DNA from: Allolobophora icterica
Taxonomy: Eukaryota > Annelida > Clitellata > Crassiclitellata > Lumbricidae
Length of the DNA stretch: 64,000 nucleotides
Assembly: GCA_963556255.1 (NCBI GenBank)
Contig: OY744607.1
Coordinates: forward strand, 41,466,390-41,530,389
Direction: 5' to 3'
Shown here: piece by piece, positions 45,735-56,900 of the stretch
How positions within the stretch are numbered: the stretch's first letter is position 1
How the letters are laid out: every line of letters starts with the position of its first letter
Position numbers and translations under genes: made by a program
The notes under the pieces: model-generated
The model's input: only the letters and a program-made list of their open reading frames with translations
Databases searched by the model: none
Told to the model about the DNA's origin: nothing

Positions 45735-46189
45735 CAGGCCCGCCGAGAGGGGATGCAGAGGGGGAGGGGCAAATGTCCAGGGGCCCGGCGACTTTTTAGG
45801 GGCCCGGGCCGGGCCCGCAATCAACTTAATATGAAAAATATTATATTCAGTTATACAAAGTTTTTGATTTATGCCTTTATAAATATATTATCTGAGGCTT
45901 AACTACAATCAGTTTAAACTTCAAGCATCTGAATAAAATCATAGTTGTATATAATATATATAAATATAATATTGTACGGTCGTACACGCACTTTTATTAT
46001 TTCAATTTGTGTTTTTTTTGTACGGCCGTACGATATTATATTTATATAAAGCCTAAAGATAGTTTAGATGCCCATAACTGCTCTGCCTAGGGGCCCGTGA
46101 CTGTTCTGTATAGGGGCCCACGACTGCTCTGCCTAGGGGCCCGTGACTGCTCTGCCTATAGGGGCCCAGAATTTCTGTCGGCGGCCCTG
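45735..46189. mobile_element. 455-bp hAT-like MITE, family D
   Basis: It begins caggcccgccgagag and ends ctgtcggcggccctg, which are inverted ends. A perfect 8-bp duplication atgacccc flanks it (45727-45734 and 46190-46197). The interior has tandem variants of ctgcctaggggcccgtga (about 46080-46160) and an internal inverted repeat at 45957-46048. No coding capacity. Confidence 0.9.
45957..46048. repeat. 30-bp inverted repeat inside the family D MITE
   Basis: The arms 45957-45986 and 46019-46048 (core tataatattgtacggtcgta) pair with two mismatches around a 32-base loop. Possibly a nested palindromic insertion. Confidence 0.85.
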
Positions 46190-46197
46190 ATGACCCC

Positions 46198-46540
46198 TGA
46201 AGGTAGGCCTAATTAATCGATTGATTGATCATTTAGTTACTTTATTCATCTGTCTTCAAGAGGAAAATTCTTACGTCTGCATGGCTTCTGAAACGATGAT
46301 TTTCGATGATTTGTCTGCTTGAGATGATATTAGCACGAATCAGTCAGTCATTGCTTGTTCTGTGCTTTAACGTAGCACACTTCTCCAGCAGTAGATCATC
46401 CGATTTCTGGCTCTTTTCATCGAAGATTTTCTCTTCGGAACGACCTTAATTCCTTCCAATCGCTGCAAACCCGCCATTCCAAATGAAATGAACTTCGGTT
46501 TATGCCCCGCTTGTACGGATTATGACTCGCAACAATCGGT
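46198..46540. other. Possible 5' region of a minus-strand gene
   Basis: A minus-strand ATG at 46475-46477 in good context (tggaatggcggg) opens 36 codons (MAGLQRLEGIKVVPKRK). It lies just downstream, in minus orientation, of the ATF/CREB-type sites. No convincing donor was found, so the coding claim is weak. Confidence 0.25.
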
Positions 46541-46546
46541 GGAGGA

Positions 46547-46597
46547 TGACGTCATCTCAACTAAGATATGACGTCATTGTAACAAAAGATGACGTAA
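46547..46597 (-). promoter_or_regulatory. Three CRE/ATF-type sites at two-turn spacing
   Basis: tgacgtca at 46547-46554, tgacgtca at 46569-46576 and tgacgtaa at 46590-46597: starts 22 and 21 bp apart, about two helical turns. This is the consensus CREB/ATF binding palindrome. The placement 5' of the minus-strand exons suggests a promoter. The function is inferred. Confidence 0.5.
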
Positions 46598-46654
46598 TCG
46601 CAACACTCGCAAACACTGATGTGTATTAATAAGCAAAGCCATAGACATCTTGTA

Positions 46655-47106
46655 ATTGTATTGTATTGTATTGTATTATATTATATTGTATTGTATTGTA
46701 TTGTATTGTATCTAGAAATTTATCAAGAGCCTCTCGCAGAATAGCTATTCAGAGGCGCTCTCAGCACAGAAGCCCCGGGGAAAGAGAAATGCGTTTAGGG
46801 AACACAAGACCGATGAGGAAACGTTTAGTTTGGCCCTAAGCAGAGGGGGAAGGTCATTCCAAATCGTGGGACCAACTACAGCAAACGCCCGGTGCTGGGC
46901 CAAGGCAGTTTTAGCCCTGGGAACAAAAGGATCAAGCCGATTCACAGAGTGCAATGAGCGAGAAGATGCAGATAGCGGCTTTCGCAGATAGTTCGAGAGT
47001 TATATCGGGGTAGTAGGCCTACCGTGCTGAGATTTAGAGACAAGGAAAAGGATCTTATAAAGGATGCCCGCAGCAATAGGGATCGAGCCAGTAGGCCTAT
47101 AAGATG
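46655..47106 (-). pseudogene. CR1/L2-like LINE 3' end with ACAAT tail
   Basis: On the minus strand, RLDPFVPRAKTALAQHRAF then VVGPTIWNDLPPLLR matches the C-terminal block of the LINE at 42335-43265. The tail is a run of attgt on the plus strand (46657-46709), that is acaat on the minus strand. It is interrupted at 47107 by a MITE and is decayed upstream. Confidence 0.82.
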
Positions 47107-47234
47107 CAGTGGCGGCGCCACGATTTGAAAAGTAGAACGGCAAATTAGAGGGTCTGGGTAAAAGTGTATGGCAAAATTATGTTTTTGCCGTAAAACCTTA
47201 AAAATTGCAACAAACATAGGCGGCGCCGCCACTG
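47107..47234. mobile_element. 128-bp hAT-like MITE, family E
   Basis: It begins cagtggcggcgccacg and ends ggcggcgccgccactg; the 13-base ends are inverted repeats. The flanks ataagatg and gtaagatg agree at 7 of 8 bases, a near-perfect 8-bp duplication. Confidence 0.85.
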
Positions 47235-47242
47235 GTAAGATG

Positions 47243-47681
47243 TCTATGCGCAAAGCTGACGTTTTCAACCACCAAGAAGAGATCAAATTTATTGAGTAGG
47301 CCCATACGCCAACTGTAGCCTATCATTCATATTGAACATGGTTTCTTTGACCAATGTGGCTATGGTAATCGTTTTTTACTTGCTTTGTTGCGGGACACAA
47401 AATCATACAAAATGTCTGGTGGAATCCAATGTAGGGCCTAATGTTAATCGCTGAAAATTCTAAAACTGGGTCACGATACCAGCCTCTTACCGGGTTTAGT
47501 GAAATCATGATAGGCCTAGCCATAGCTGTTTCGCCTCTCTGGAGCAAATTCCCGCCATTACGTCAAATATTTATCTGATCCATCTACGAGCTCATCAAAA
47601 CCTCACCTCTTGCTATCTCTCCACAGGTCTTTCACTCAAAATCGGAAGACGTTGTTCTTTCACAAATCATGTCCTGACCGG
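47243..47681. other. No gene recognised
   Basis: May include decayed LINE sequence on its left. No exon supported. Confidence 0.35.
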
Positions 47682-47718
47682 CATAGGCGTGATTTGTGGG
47701 GGTACGAGGGGTAACCGT

Positions 47719-48315
47719 CAGTGGCGGCGATCTTGTCTGAGAGGTGGGGGGGACAAAGTCGGCCACGATCTCGTCGACGACCGTTTTTTTAAATCTTGTC
47801 CCTAAAAAAAATTTTTTTCCACTTCATCTCCAAAAATTTCCCTTTCATCTCCGAAAAAAAGTTGACGACCTTTTTTTAGTCATTGGCCTCAGTTCTCCTA
47901 CTTTCAAAAATTTTTCCGTTAACTTTCAAAATTTTCTACGATCTCATCTTCCAGAAACCGATGACCTTTTTTTAGTCCTCAACCTTACTTTCGTGACTTT
48001 TTCCTGAATCACCCTTCCTGATGGCAGCGACCTTATTTTTTTTCCGAATTCATCTCCACATATTTTTTTCTTCTCTTACACGATTTTATGTCTTTTATTC
48101 TTAAAATTTTTTTGGGGGGACACTTCTGCTAAAAGACTACTTTTCTGGTCAAAATGGCACTGAAAACTAGTTTTCGCCCTCACACACAGTTGTATTTGTT
48201 GACCTTTTTTGGTGTTTCTTCAAAATTTGGGGGAGTCCGATGCATGGCGTGTCCCCCCACTCCTAAAGGTGGGGGGTCTTGTCCCCCTCGACCCCCCCCG
48301 GGATCGCCGCCCATG
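47719..48315 (-). mobile_element. 597-bp hAT-like MITE, family A copy 3
   Basis: It reads cagtggcggcgatcttg on the left and gggatcgccgcccatg on the right, that is, inverted relative to copies 1, 2 and 4. It is flanked by a perfect 8-bp duplication gtaaccgt (47711-47718 and 48316-48323). Nested in the family B element. Confidence 0.92.
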
Positions 48316-48486
48316 GTAACCGTACCCCCAATTTTTGGACTGGGGGTATCGTACCCCCAATTTTTGAACAATGCCAATCAATAGGGGCCTATTTTATTAT
48401 TGTGCCTTCCCAGAGATCGCAGTCTCAGCCTTGCTTCATGTAGGCCTATGTAAGAAATTGATACTCCTACTTTTTAGACCAAAGTT

Positions 48487-48762
48487 CAGGGCCGAATTAA
48501 GACTAGTGAGGGCCCGAGTGCTGTGACTGGCAAAATTAATTTCATCACATAAAAATGTGATGACCTATTTTGGGGAATTTTTGATGACTTTTTGGGGAAT
48601 TCTTCTTACACAAACTTTTATGACCTTTTTTGGGAATTTTGATTACCTTTTTTGAGAATTTGTTCATACATTAAATTTTTTATGTACTTCCGAAAATGCG
48701 GGCCCCAAATTCCGCGGGCCCGGGTGCTGCAGCACCCTTAACGCACCCTTAATGCGGGCCTG
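48487..48762. mobile_element. 276-bp hAT-like MITE, family F
   Basis: It begins cagggccgaattaagac and ends cttaatgcgggcctg, inverted ends with a few mismatches. A perfect 8-bp duplication ccaaagtt flanks it (48479-48486 and 48763-48770). Nested in the family B element. Confidence 0.9.
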
Positions 48763-48780
48763 CCAAAGTTACGCCCCTGC

Positions 48781-49057
48781 CATGGGCGGCGATCATGGGG
48801 GTCGAGGGGAACAAGACCCCCACCTTTAACAGTGGGGGACACGCCATACATCCCACCACTTTTTGAAGAAACCCCCAAAAATTTAATCAAATTTTTTCGC
48901 ACGTAGCGCGAAATTTTTTTTACCTTTTTTTGACCAGATCGGTTCACGGCGATAAATTTTTTTACCTCTTTTTCGATCCAGATCAGTTCAAAACTATTTT
49001 TTGACCAAATCAGTTTAAAAATGTCCCCTCACCTGTCAAACAAGATCGCCGCCACTG
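48781..49057. mobile_element. 277-bp hAT-like MITE, family A copy 4
   Basis: It starts catgggcggcgatc and ends gatcgccgccactg, abutting the right end of the family B element. Its flanks (gcccctgc and tgtctata) do not match each other. The right flank equals the left flank of copy 2. Confidence 0.85.
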
Positions 49058-49383
49058 TGTCTATAGATTGAAAAATGAACAGGGTCGAGGCCACACGGTC
49101 GCTAGTCTAGGCCTAGGCCTATATATACAAAAACGCGTTGGAGTTAAATGTAGTCCTACATTTACAATTTAGAGAAATTAGAAGACGGCGGATTAGATGG
49201 GTCAGAGTAAGATTTCTTGATAGAGTGTATCATTTAGCCATGTTTATTGGGCCCACAGTGGACCGTATAGGCCTAGCTGACCATCTGTGACATAGGCCTA
49301 GTGCGCACCAGCTGTTGGCCCAATATATATCTGAGTTACATTCGAATGGAAGGTCCGAGGAGTGATGAATAGAGGACCATATA
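49058..49383. other. No gene recognised
   Basis: Rich in taggccta words (several within 49105-49300). No exon supported. Confidence 0.4.
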
Positions 49384-49555
49384 ATAATAATAATAATCTT
49401 CGTTTAATATCTTCAAACTGACAATTACGCAGTATGATTACAAATCAGTAGGCCTATGAACGGATGATCACAAGTTATTACAGGAGTCGAATTTAACTGT
49501 TTACGGCAGCCATGCAAGGCGCCCATCACGTCCTACATCTCATTTTCACAAACGC
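49384..49555 (-). repeat. Dispersed repeat with (ATT)n tail, copy 1
   Basis: An ataat run followed by cttcgtttaatatcttcaaa, ggatgatcacaagttattac and tcctacatctcattttcac. The same block is at 51300-51505. In minus orientation the trinucleotide run would be a 3' tail, suggesting a SINE or LINE end. Confidence 0.75.
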
Positions 49556-49599
49556 GCCATCTCGCGAATGATAGGCTGAGTTGACTTTGAGAGGGTTAC

Positions 49600-49690
49600 G
49601 GGTCTACGGGAGGCGATCCCGCTACCTATTGCTCTTCACGCCAGTGATGTTACCACTACTCTATGGACCTCCCCCCCATGAGGCAGGTGA
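49600..49690 (-). repeat. tRNA-like SINE head
   Basis: The minus strand shows tagagtagtggtaacatc (A-box region) and cgggatcgcctcccgt (B-box-like). It resembles a Glu/Asp-type tRNA head but lacks a clear acceptor stem, so it is treated as SINE-derived. Confidence 0.45.
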
Positions 49691-50722
49691 TAAAGGAAAT
49701 AGCAGGCCTGATTACTCCTCTGTATCCACTTTTGGCCCCCTAAGTCTGCCGCTCGCTCTCGGAAAAAATGAAACTGCGGTGTTGATTTTTGTGGTTTGTG
49801 TAGCGCAATGCGCGGGATTCAAAATGGCTTCTGATTTATTCAATACAAGTCTATGGTTATGTTTGGGCAAATACTTCGCCATCTAGCGGTTAACCCGAAA
49901 GAGGAATTAGTCTGGGCAAAATTGTCAAAGTTTTCTTCGGATAGTATTTAGAATTAAATTTGCAATATTGAGGCTAAACCCTAGAAATGCCCTTAAGCCC
50001 AAAGTGTCCTCGTTGCAACTTGGCATTCGGAACAAAAGGTTAACAAGCATTTAACTTCTTAGTTTTGTCCGTCTTGTTTCCGCGCGATATGGAAACTAGC
50101 ACTCCCTGGATTTGTGCTCAAGCACCTTTTAAGAATAATCTAGCTGCGCAAAAATGGTAGTAGGCGATTTATCCAGCGCCACTACAGTATCTGGGGTGAA
50201 TTTTCGTTTTGACTTCTGGATGATTTGCATGGAACTAGTAACAAGAACTCGGACTAGTGTAGAAAGAGCGTTACACCCATAAGCAAGAACTAGTTGCTAG
50301 TGGTGTTGCAAATCCTGCTGCCTTTCCTGCATATCTTCACATGTGGTGATAGGTGGTGAAGCATGGCTTTCCAAAATATCCTAAAAAGGTGTGAGCTGAA
50401 AATGTTCCTTTAGCTTTCTGGTAATGTGTAGATTTTTAGTGAAAGATTGTTACAGGAAGATGTTCCTATACCATGGGAAGCTCAAGCTGTAAGTAAGTGA
50501 GTATGGGACCAAGATGTTGCAACGAGCTACAAACATGAATGATTTTCAACCATGTTGGCTCGAGACAGGAATGCATTTCACCCTGATGTAGTTTAGAGTG
50601 GCCCCGCAATGTTCCAAGCTGCTCTGTGGTATTTTGAGCATCTTTTAGGCCATCTTTCTGGTACAATCTGTCTGCTGAAATTCCAAACTTTTGGGTGATG
50701 CAATCTAATCCTAAAGATACAC
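49691..50722. other. No gene recognised
   Basis: Short plus frames beginning ATGGCTTCTGATTT (49824) and ATGGAAACTAGCAC (50089) were examined as possible first exons of the RBCC gene; neither supplies the missing RING cysteine pair. Nothing else supported. Confidence 0.35.
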
Positions 50723-51296
50723 TAGGGACCTGCGAAGCTTCGATATTCGATTCGAAAACGAATCGGACGGCGGTATTCGATTCGATTCGAAAATGATGTC
50801 ACGATTCGAAAAATTTCGAATAGTTTTTCGGAAAAAATATTAGCCCTTGAGGCCCTGACGCACTTTGTTGGTAAACTAATTGGTTTAATTGTTTAGGCCT
50901 ACTGCGCGTGAATTTGTTGTTGAATTTCTGCGTGAAACGCGGCACGCAACGATAGCAAACCCTCTGAAAAGGGTTTATAGGCTAATTAGAATGCCATACT
51001 AAGAGCTTCTCATTTGAAAATAGTAGGCGGTTTGAAAATCGATCGCGCTGGATTGCGTAGGTAAGCGATGCGCGGTCGACTTCTATAGAGCTTTTGTGTG
51101 CAGCATATATTTTGAATAGCTGCAGATAATTAGTGACTTTACGAATGAAGCCAAGCGGCGTGAGTTGTCGACCGTGTTGTTATAGCCAATCATATTGTAC
51201 GAACTAAGAGCGATCACTCAGCAGTCATTAGGTCACGGCACGCATTCAGTCATTCACCACTGCCGCAAGTAAGTAAATTAATGTAATGTAAATTAG

Positions 51297-51299
<3 letters not shown>

Positions 51300-51352
<53 letters not shown>

Positions 51353-51505
51353 CTTCGTTTAATATTTTCAAACTGACAATTACGCAGTATGATCACAAAT
51401 CAGTATGAACGGATGATCACAAGTTATTACAGGAGTCGAATTTTAACTGTATACGGCAGCCTTACAAGGCGCCCTTAACGTCCTACATCTCATTTTCACA
51501 AAACA
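51300..51505 (-). repeat. Dispersed repeat with (ATT)n tail, copy 2
   Basis: Same block as 49384-49555, with a longer ata run at 51299-51351. Nested in the 2-kb hAT-like element. Confidence 0.78.
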
Positions 51506-51645
51506 TAAATGAATAAAATAATGGTCTGGCTCCAGTTCCGTCTATCGTCGTGGAGTCTAACTTAAGCTCATCGAGCGATGACCGTCCCTGCGACGCCTTC
51601 GGCTAGGCGAGCGATTAACCGTTCGCCCATACCTTTGCTATAGAC

Positions 51646-52341
51646 CAGCGGTTCTCAACCTTTTCAGTGCAGCGACCCTTTACAATATTTCCAAAGTTGT
51701 TGCGACCCCCATAATAAAATTAATTGGATTACTCCCCTTGACCGCAGTTTTGCTACCATTATGATGCATTCACTTCTCACCATTTTTATAATCCTTCAGC
51801 ATCATGCATAATAGCACAATAAATCATTAATCAGCAAAGCAATTTGTATTTTTTGTTTGTTAACAATTTTGAAAATTTTAACAGTAAAATTTAGTAAATG
51901 AAATATTTACTTGAAGCTTAATATTTATTGTGTATACGTACTGTAGGCCTACGTGCCTGTACAATTAAACGAGTTACAAATTTCAATGGCATCTGCTAAA
52001 TTTAAAGTTTAAAAAGTAAGCCTACTTAAGATTTAAGAAAACAAAGCTACAGAAAAGTTACAACAGACCCTATTATTCGATTATAACTAAATGATGGAGT
52101 TTCGCAATCGAAAGAAGAGCGTAAATGAGAAGGCTGTGCGCTTGCTTCTTTCTCACCAGATCAGAAATTCTCGGGGCAGTCTTTGCAAGAGCACAACGCA
52201 GAAATCGTAATTGCATAAAATATTAAATATTAAGAAACTACGCTGACAACTTTTTTACAAATTTCTGAAGGTTCAACCGACCCCTGGCAAATGCTAAGGC
52301 GACCCCTGTGGGGGTCGCGACCCACAGGTTGAGAACCGCTG
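51646..52341. mobile_element. 696-bp Charlie-like hAT MITE
   Basis: The ends cagcggttctcaacct and aggttgagaaccgctg are a perfect 16-bp inverted repeat, with a perfect 8-bp duplication ctatagac (51638-51645 and 52342-52349). The tip and the adjoining gcgaccc words match the well-known Charlie-type hAT terminus. No coding capacity. It lies inside the element at 50723-52702. Confidence 0.93.
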
Positions 52342-52878
52342 CTATAGACGAGCGACCAAGGAGAGCGATCGATCATTCGCCTCAAAGGCTCAAATGAGCA
52401 GCTCTGTAATATACTCCGCTTAGATGTATGTACACCAAAATGCGGTTATGCACTTGGTACAAAGAATATACTTGCTTACTTAATTAATTAATTATTTGCG
52501 TAATTTTTAATTTTGTTAATTAACTTAATGTTTAGTTTAATTGATTTTAAACTGCAGAAAAGAAATTCATACTGTGTTGTACGCCTGTGCAATCAAACTA
52601 GTAGCCGCTGATTCGATTCGAGATTCGATTCGAATTCGAATCTTTTCCCCGATTCGATTCGAGATTCGATTCGACTGAAAATTTGTGATTCGCAGGTCCC
52701 TAAGATACACCTCTACGTCTATTAGTAGTAGATCGATGGCAGACTTCCAGCACTTTTGAACAGTTCTTAAAGGCATGATGAAAATGTTCAGATACATACA
52801 CATGTCTTATATAGTTTCCCAGATCTGTGAGTGCGTCGTACGATAAACGCTCTGGAATGTATGGAATGTGACTGATGC

Positions 52879-53090
52879 GAAGCCCTATGCAGGCACACGG
52901 GCACTGCTAACCATGCCTCACAGGCCGTTCACAGACCTCCCTGCCGTTGCTGACTAAGGCCTGCATGGGGCGAAGCCCGATGCAGGTACACAGGCACTGC
53001 TAACCATGCCTGAGAGGCCTTATGCTGACCTCCCTAAGTCCTGCATTGGGCAAAGACCAACGCAATTTCACAGTGGCACTGCTAACCAAG
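52879..53090. repeat. Degenerate tandem repeat, two to three units of about 90 bp
   Basis: gcgaagccc, atgcagg, acaggcactgctaaccatgcc and ggcctgcat recur in order near 52879, 52970 and 53048. Confidence 0.7.
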
Positions 53091-53844
53091 TCTGTCTCTG
53101 CTTTCCTCCCTCCATCCCTTCCTTCCTGCCTCCCTTCCGCCATTACTCTTTCAATATGGCCTACAATATGACGGGAGGTTGAAGGGGAGGAGGAGCAAGG
53201 ACGTGGCGAAGCCTGATTGGCCTAAACATATATTGGTCACATGCATTACACAAACAACAACAAATAAAGGGCAGATACTATATTGTTTGTAAATAGTCCT
53301 TGATAATTTTTTCTAACAGTCCACAAGACGTAATAAAAACATTATTGGTTGACGTAATAAAATGGGAGAATACTATATTGTTGGTAAATAGTCCTTGAAA
53401 ATTTCGTTGTCTCATGAATGAAGAAAGTCCCTAAGACTGACAGTTATGTTTAAATCGTCAGTAACGGCAAAGTTGGATGGCTCGACAAAGCCAAAAACAG
53501 CTTGAATTTTCACTCGCAGTGTGACTTATAATCAAGCATTCCAATAAACAAGTTCTTTTCTCTTTTTATCAATCCATTCATTTTCTTTTTCAACCCATCA
53601 TATGATGGGCAAATACTCTAGTATGTAAATATGTGGCAAATCAGTGTTTGGTAATGAGTTTAAGAATTTGTGTAGTTTTACCTTAAATGAGGCTGATAAT
53701 TTTCTACCTCAATGTTTAGGAATTCAGATGACGCACTTAAACATATATTTAGGAGTGTTTTTAATCCCTTGGGTCTTATTGGAATGTTTTAGGTCATGAA
53801 TTTACTGGTTGATTAGAAATGCTATTGTTTTTGAATGTATTCAG
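53091..53844. other. No gene recognised; 5' of the RBCC exons
   Basis: Possibly intron. A related word pair (gaaagtccc/agtccttgaaaat) recurs near 53290 and 53380. No exon completing the RING finger was found. Confidence 0.4.
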
Positions 53845-53969
53845 ATCCAAAATGTCCGCAAGGACCTCGTATGCCACTGATGCTCGACTGTGGGCATACG
53901 TTCTGTAGTGACTGCTTGGCAAGGCTAGCAAAGCAACAGCGTACAGCAATTGTATGTCACACATGCCAG
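53845..53969 (+). CDS. RBCC gene exon: RING finger
   Basis: Acceptor ttgaatgtattcag, donor gtatga. The frame reads PKCPQGPRMPLMLDCGHTFC, then SDCLARL and IVCHTCQ: C, then C-G-H-x-F-C-x2-C and C-x2-C, the core and final ligands of a C3HC4 RING. The partner of the first cysteine must come from an upstream exon; with the split codon the spacing would be C-x3-C or more, slightly unusual. Confidence 0.88.
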
Positions 53970-56900
53970 GTATGAATTCAGTGACTAGAGGACAATAGTG
54001 GATGTATCCCCTAAACTCAACCTACCGACATTTGGTCTAACTGTGTCATCGCTACATCTATCTAAGCATACCACCAGCATTGTTTGTTAGCAGATGAACT
54101 ATGAGCTTGTTCTTAAACTAGCTTAAGCAGCACTGTTTGACGTACACATAAAGGTGGCTATGTAAACGTCTTGATAGACACACACCCGCAAACTTGAACT
54201 CATAATCTAACTCTGCACTAGCTATTTAAAAAACCTCTTGAAGACTGACTGATAGTGCCTCAGAATTTTAATTTGCTTCATGAAATTGAATACTGGTGCA
54301 TATGTTGAAACTGACAGCCTACTGTTGAGTCACATGTCCTGTAATTACAACAGTTTATATGGCCTCCTCATTAGCAAGCTACTTTGGGATGCTTAACACC
54401 TTAACGATAAGATGCATTGGTTTCTCAGAACTTTGCTTTTAGTACACTTTCATCGTTGAAGTGTTAAAGGCTCAACACTTCTCAACCTTTCAGCCTGTGC
54501 TGGAACATTCTGCCATGCACCCTTCAACACAAGCTTGACCTTTATCAGGCTGTATTTCACAAGCAGCTTCAAACCAGATGTATAATGTAAATATATATAT
54601 TAGCAGATGTAATCAACTGTACATATTCTATAGTTCTTCAATTTTCAGAAATTTGTACATTGAAATGTAAACCAAAATTGACCATTTTTTTTGTTACAGC
54701 ATTCAACAGAATTGAATGAAGAATGCTCGTTGAAGTCGCTGTGGCCTGATGTCTACATACACGGCTTGTTGGCTGTTAATCGTTCAGGATTTGCAACACA
54801 GCCGTTAGTATATTGCATCTTTGAACCAAACTGAACAGTATGTTTTTATGACACTGTCTTTGGAATCCATAGTTAGAACCTCTTTAAAATGAGGTTTTGT
54901 TATTACGGGATCATTTTCTGAAGCTCAACTGTCTTTGGGATGTCCCTGACTGTATAGTAATCGTAAATTTGTAGAGCGCTACTTCAAGAGAAACTTCTCA
55001 GAGGTGCTCCAAACTTGACAACACCAAACCACGATCGAAAATAATGGTTTCAAACACTTGTGGAAAAGGTTCATTATAAGGAATCCTGTTGTGATGTGGT
55101 TTCTGTATATTTCTATAAGGACTATGAGAGTGATTATTAAACTATAGTGCAAATTGGTTAAGATGAAAGACGGAACCAGAGTAATATATATTCTTAACCG
55201 AATTTCGTAATAACTGTTGGGCGGTAGAAAATGCAGCTTGCCAGCCAGAAACACATTCTGGCTGCATTGTCTTCGTAGAGGCAAATGATGCATATGCATA
55301 TATGTATTATGATTACACTAAGCTGCTAACTAAAATTAATATTTCTTACGTTTATTCCACTTTAAAATGGTCATCACAGACTTTAACGATGAGAGGGAAT
55401 AGTTTTCCCTATATTTTAATACACGCTCATTGTTAAAGTGTTAAACAGAATAAAATTTGCAGTTTTAAGCGTGACGGACCATAGTTCGAACTTAGATAGC
55501 AAGCATTTGTTTCCAGTTGGTTGCACCACTGAGTTGCAACAAAAATGTTGTTATAACAGCTTGTCATAACAGTTATCTGTAACGTTCAGCCATGCATGCC
55601 ACACACATCGCTTGTCAATGCTTGAAACTTCGACCTGGGTGTGTGTCTGAGTGGTTACTTTCAAGATGTGCTCTAAATGAAAACAAATTCAGAATGAATC
55701 GACAAAGGAATTTTGTCAGGGATTGTCACTGTCTGTTGTCATGAATACAGTGTAGTAAAATGTCTTGTTATATTTCAGACAAGTGATGGAATTCCAGAAG
55801 CCAAGCAGTAACTTGTTCAACAAGACACCGCCCAAGCCAAGTAAGTAGTAGTTCTGGTAGTCTACACGAATCTATTACATAGTTCTTACTTTGTGTGATG
55901 ACTCTTCTTTTTCGTTTCACGTTCTTTTTTTAGTCATGATGAAGGATAATGATGGATGTAAAAATTAGCCATAAAAGCAGAACTAGAAAACTGGGATGCT
56001 ATGCCCGTCACCAGAGTTAGGGTTAAAAGATGAGATTCGACTTGGTATTTTACTTGACTAAACATGAGAGACTGCAACAGTCCAAAATTTGGTTTCCTCT
56101 TGACTCTTTCACTGTTGATTTGTTGATGTTATATCTCTACACATGACTTGGGTTGGGCATTATAGTTTTAATTTTAATTCTGTGTGATTATTTTTCTAGA
56201 TTTGTGTGAAGAATGTTCAGCTAAAGTTGCAACCTGTCGATGCCTAAAATGTGAAGTTATATTATGTGGAGTTTGCTTCGAAAAGGTTAGCTATTTCATA
56301 TTTAGGACTGAGTTTTTTTCTGATATTAATTGGTATTTTTTTTATGTTCCTTTCTGATAAATTGTGACCCTAACACAACAAACCCACACTGCCAATCATT
56401 TCTAAAGGTCAGCCTGACAAAAAGGAATGGAACCTGTAGCATACTGCTCCCTGAAAAGCATTAACTGTGAACATTGTGTTAGGATCTCAGCTGATGTAAT
56501 GATGCAGCAACTTATTCATTGTTTCTGCTATGGATTTTGTGTATTGTGATAGTTTTTCCTTTGCATTTTGCCTTGGCTTACCCGACTGCTTAAGGAAGGT
56601 TGGGCTTCCTGTTGACTTGTGTGGTATGGGATTACGGGATTTGTATGCTGTCCGCAACCGGGCAAATGTATCGGCCGTAGCAGAGCAGTGTGGGTCTTTG
56701 GACTGACATCAACTTTCAGTCTTTGGTGAAGCTTCCAAGTACCAACCAGCAGGTGACAAATACCTGCTCAACGTACACCCATTGATTTGGATAACCAGAT
56801 GTACATCATACCCTACCAATTAGGGACACCTGGGACAGCTTGCAGCGGCGTTATCGTGGTTCACGGAAGCTATTGCCCATCATTGCTTCACACTATAGAT

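Larger units (their letters stand above)
47682..48779. mobile_element. hAT-like MITE family B, interrupted twice
   Basis: It begins cataggcgtgatttgtggg and ends agttacgcccctg, the inverted orientation of the MITE at 14419-14614. The interior words (caatgccaatcaat, gtgccttcccagagatcgcag) match that copy. Two other elements sit inside it at 47719-48315 and 48487-48762, each with its own 8-bp duplication. No outer duplication could be matched. Confidence 0.8.
50723..52702. mobile_element. 2-kb hAT-like element with 14-bp TIRs
   Basis: It begins tagggacctgcgaa and ends ttcgcaggtcccta, a perfect 14-bp inverted repeat. A perfect 8-bp duplication agatacac flanks it (50715-50722 and 52703-52710). 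Both subterminal regions are packed with attcgattcga words (50745-50830 and 52608-52670). There is no long frame; the interior contains a dispersed repeat and a nested MITE. Confidence 0.92.
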
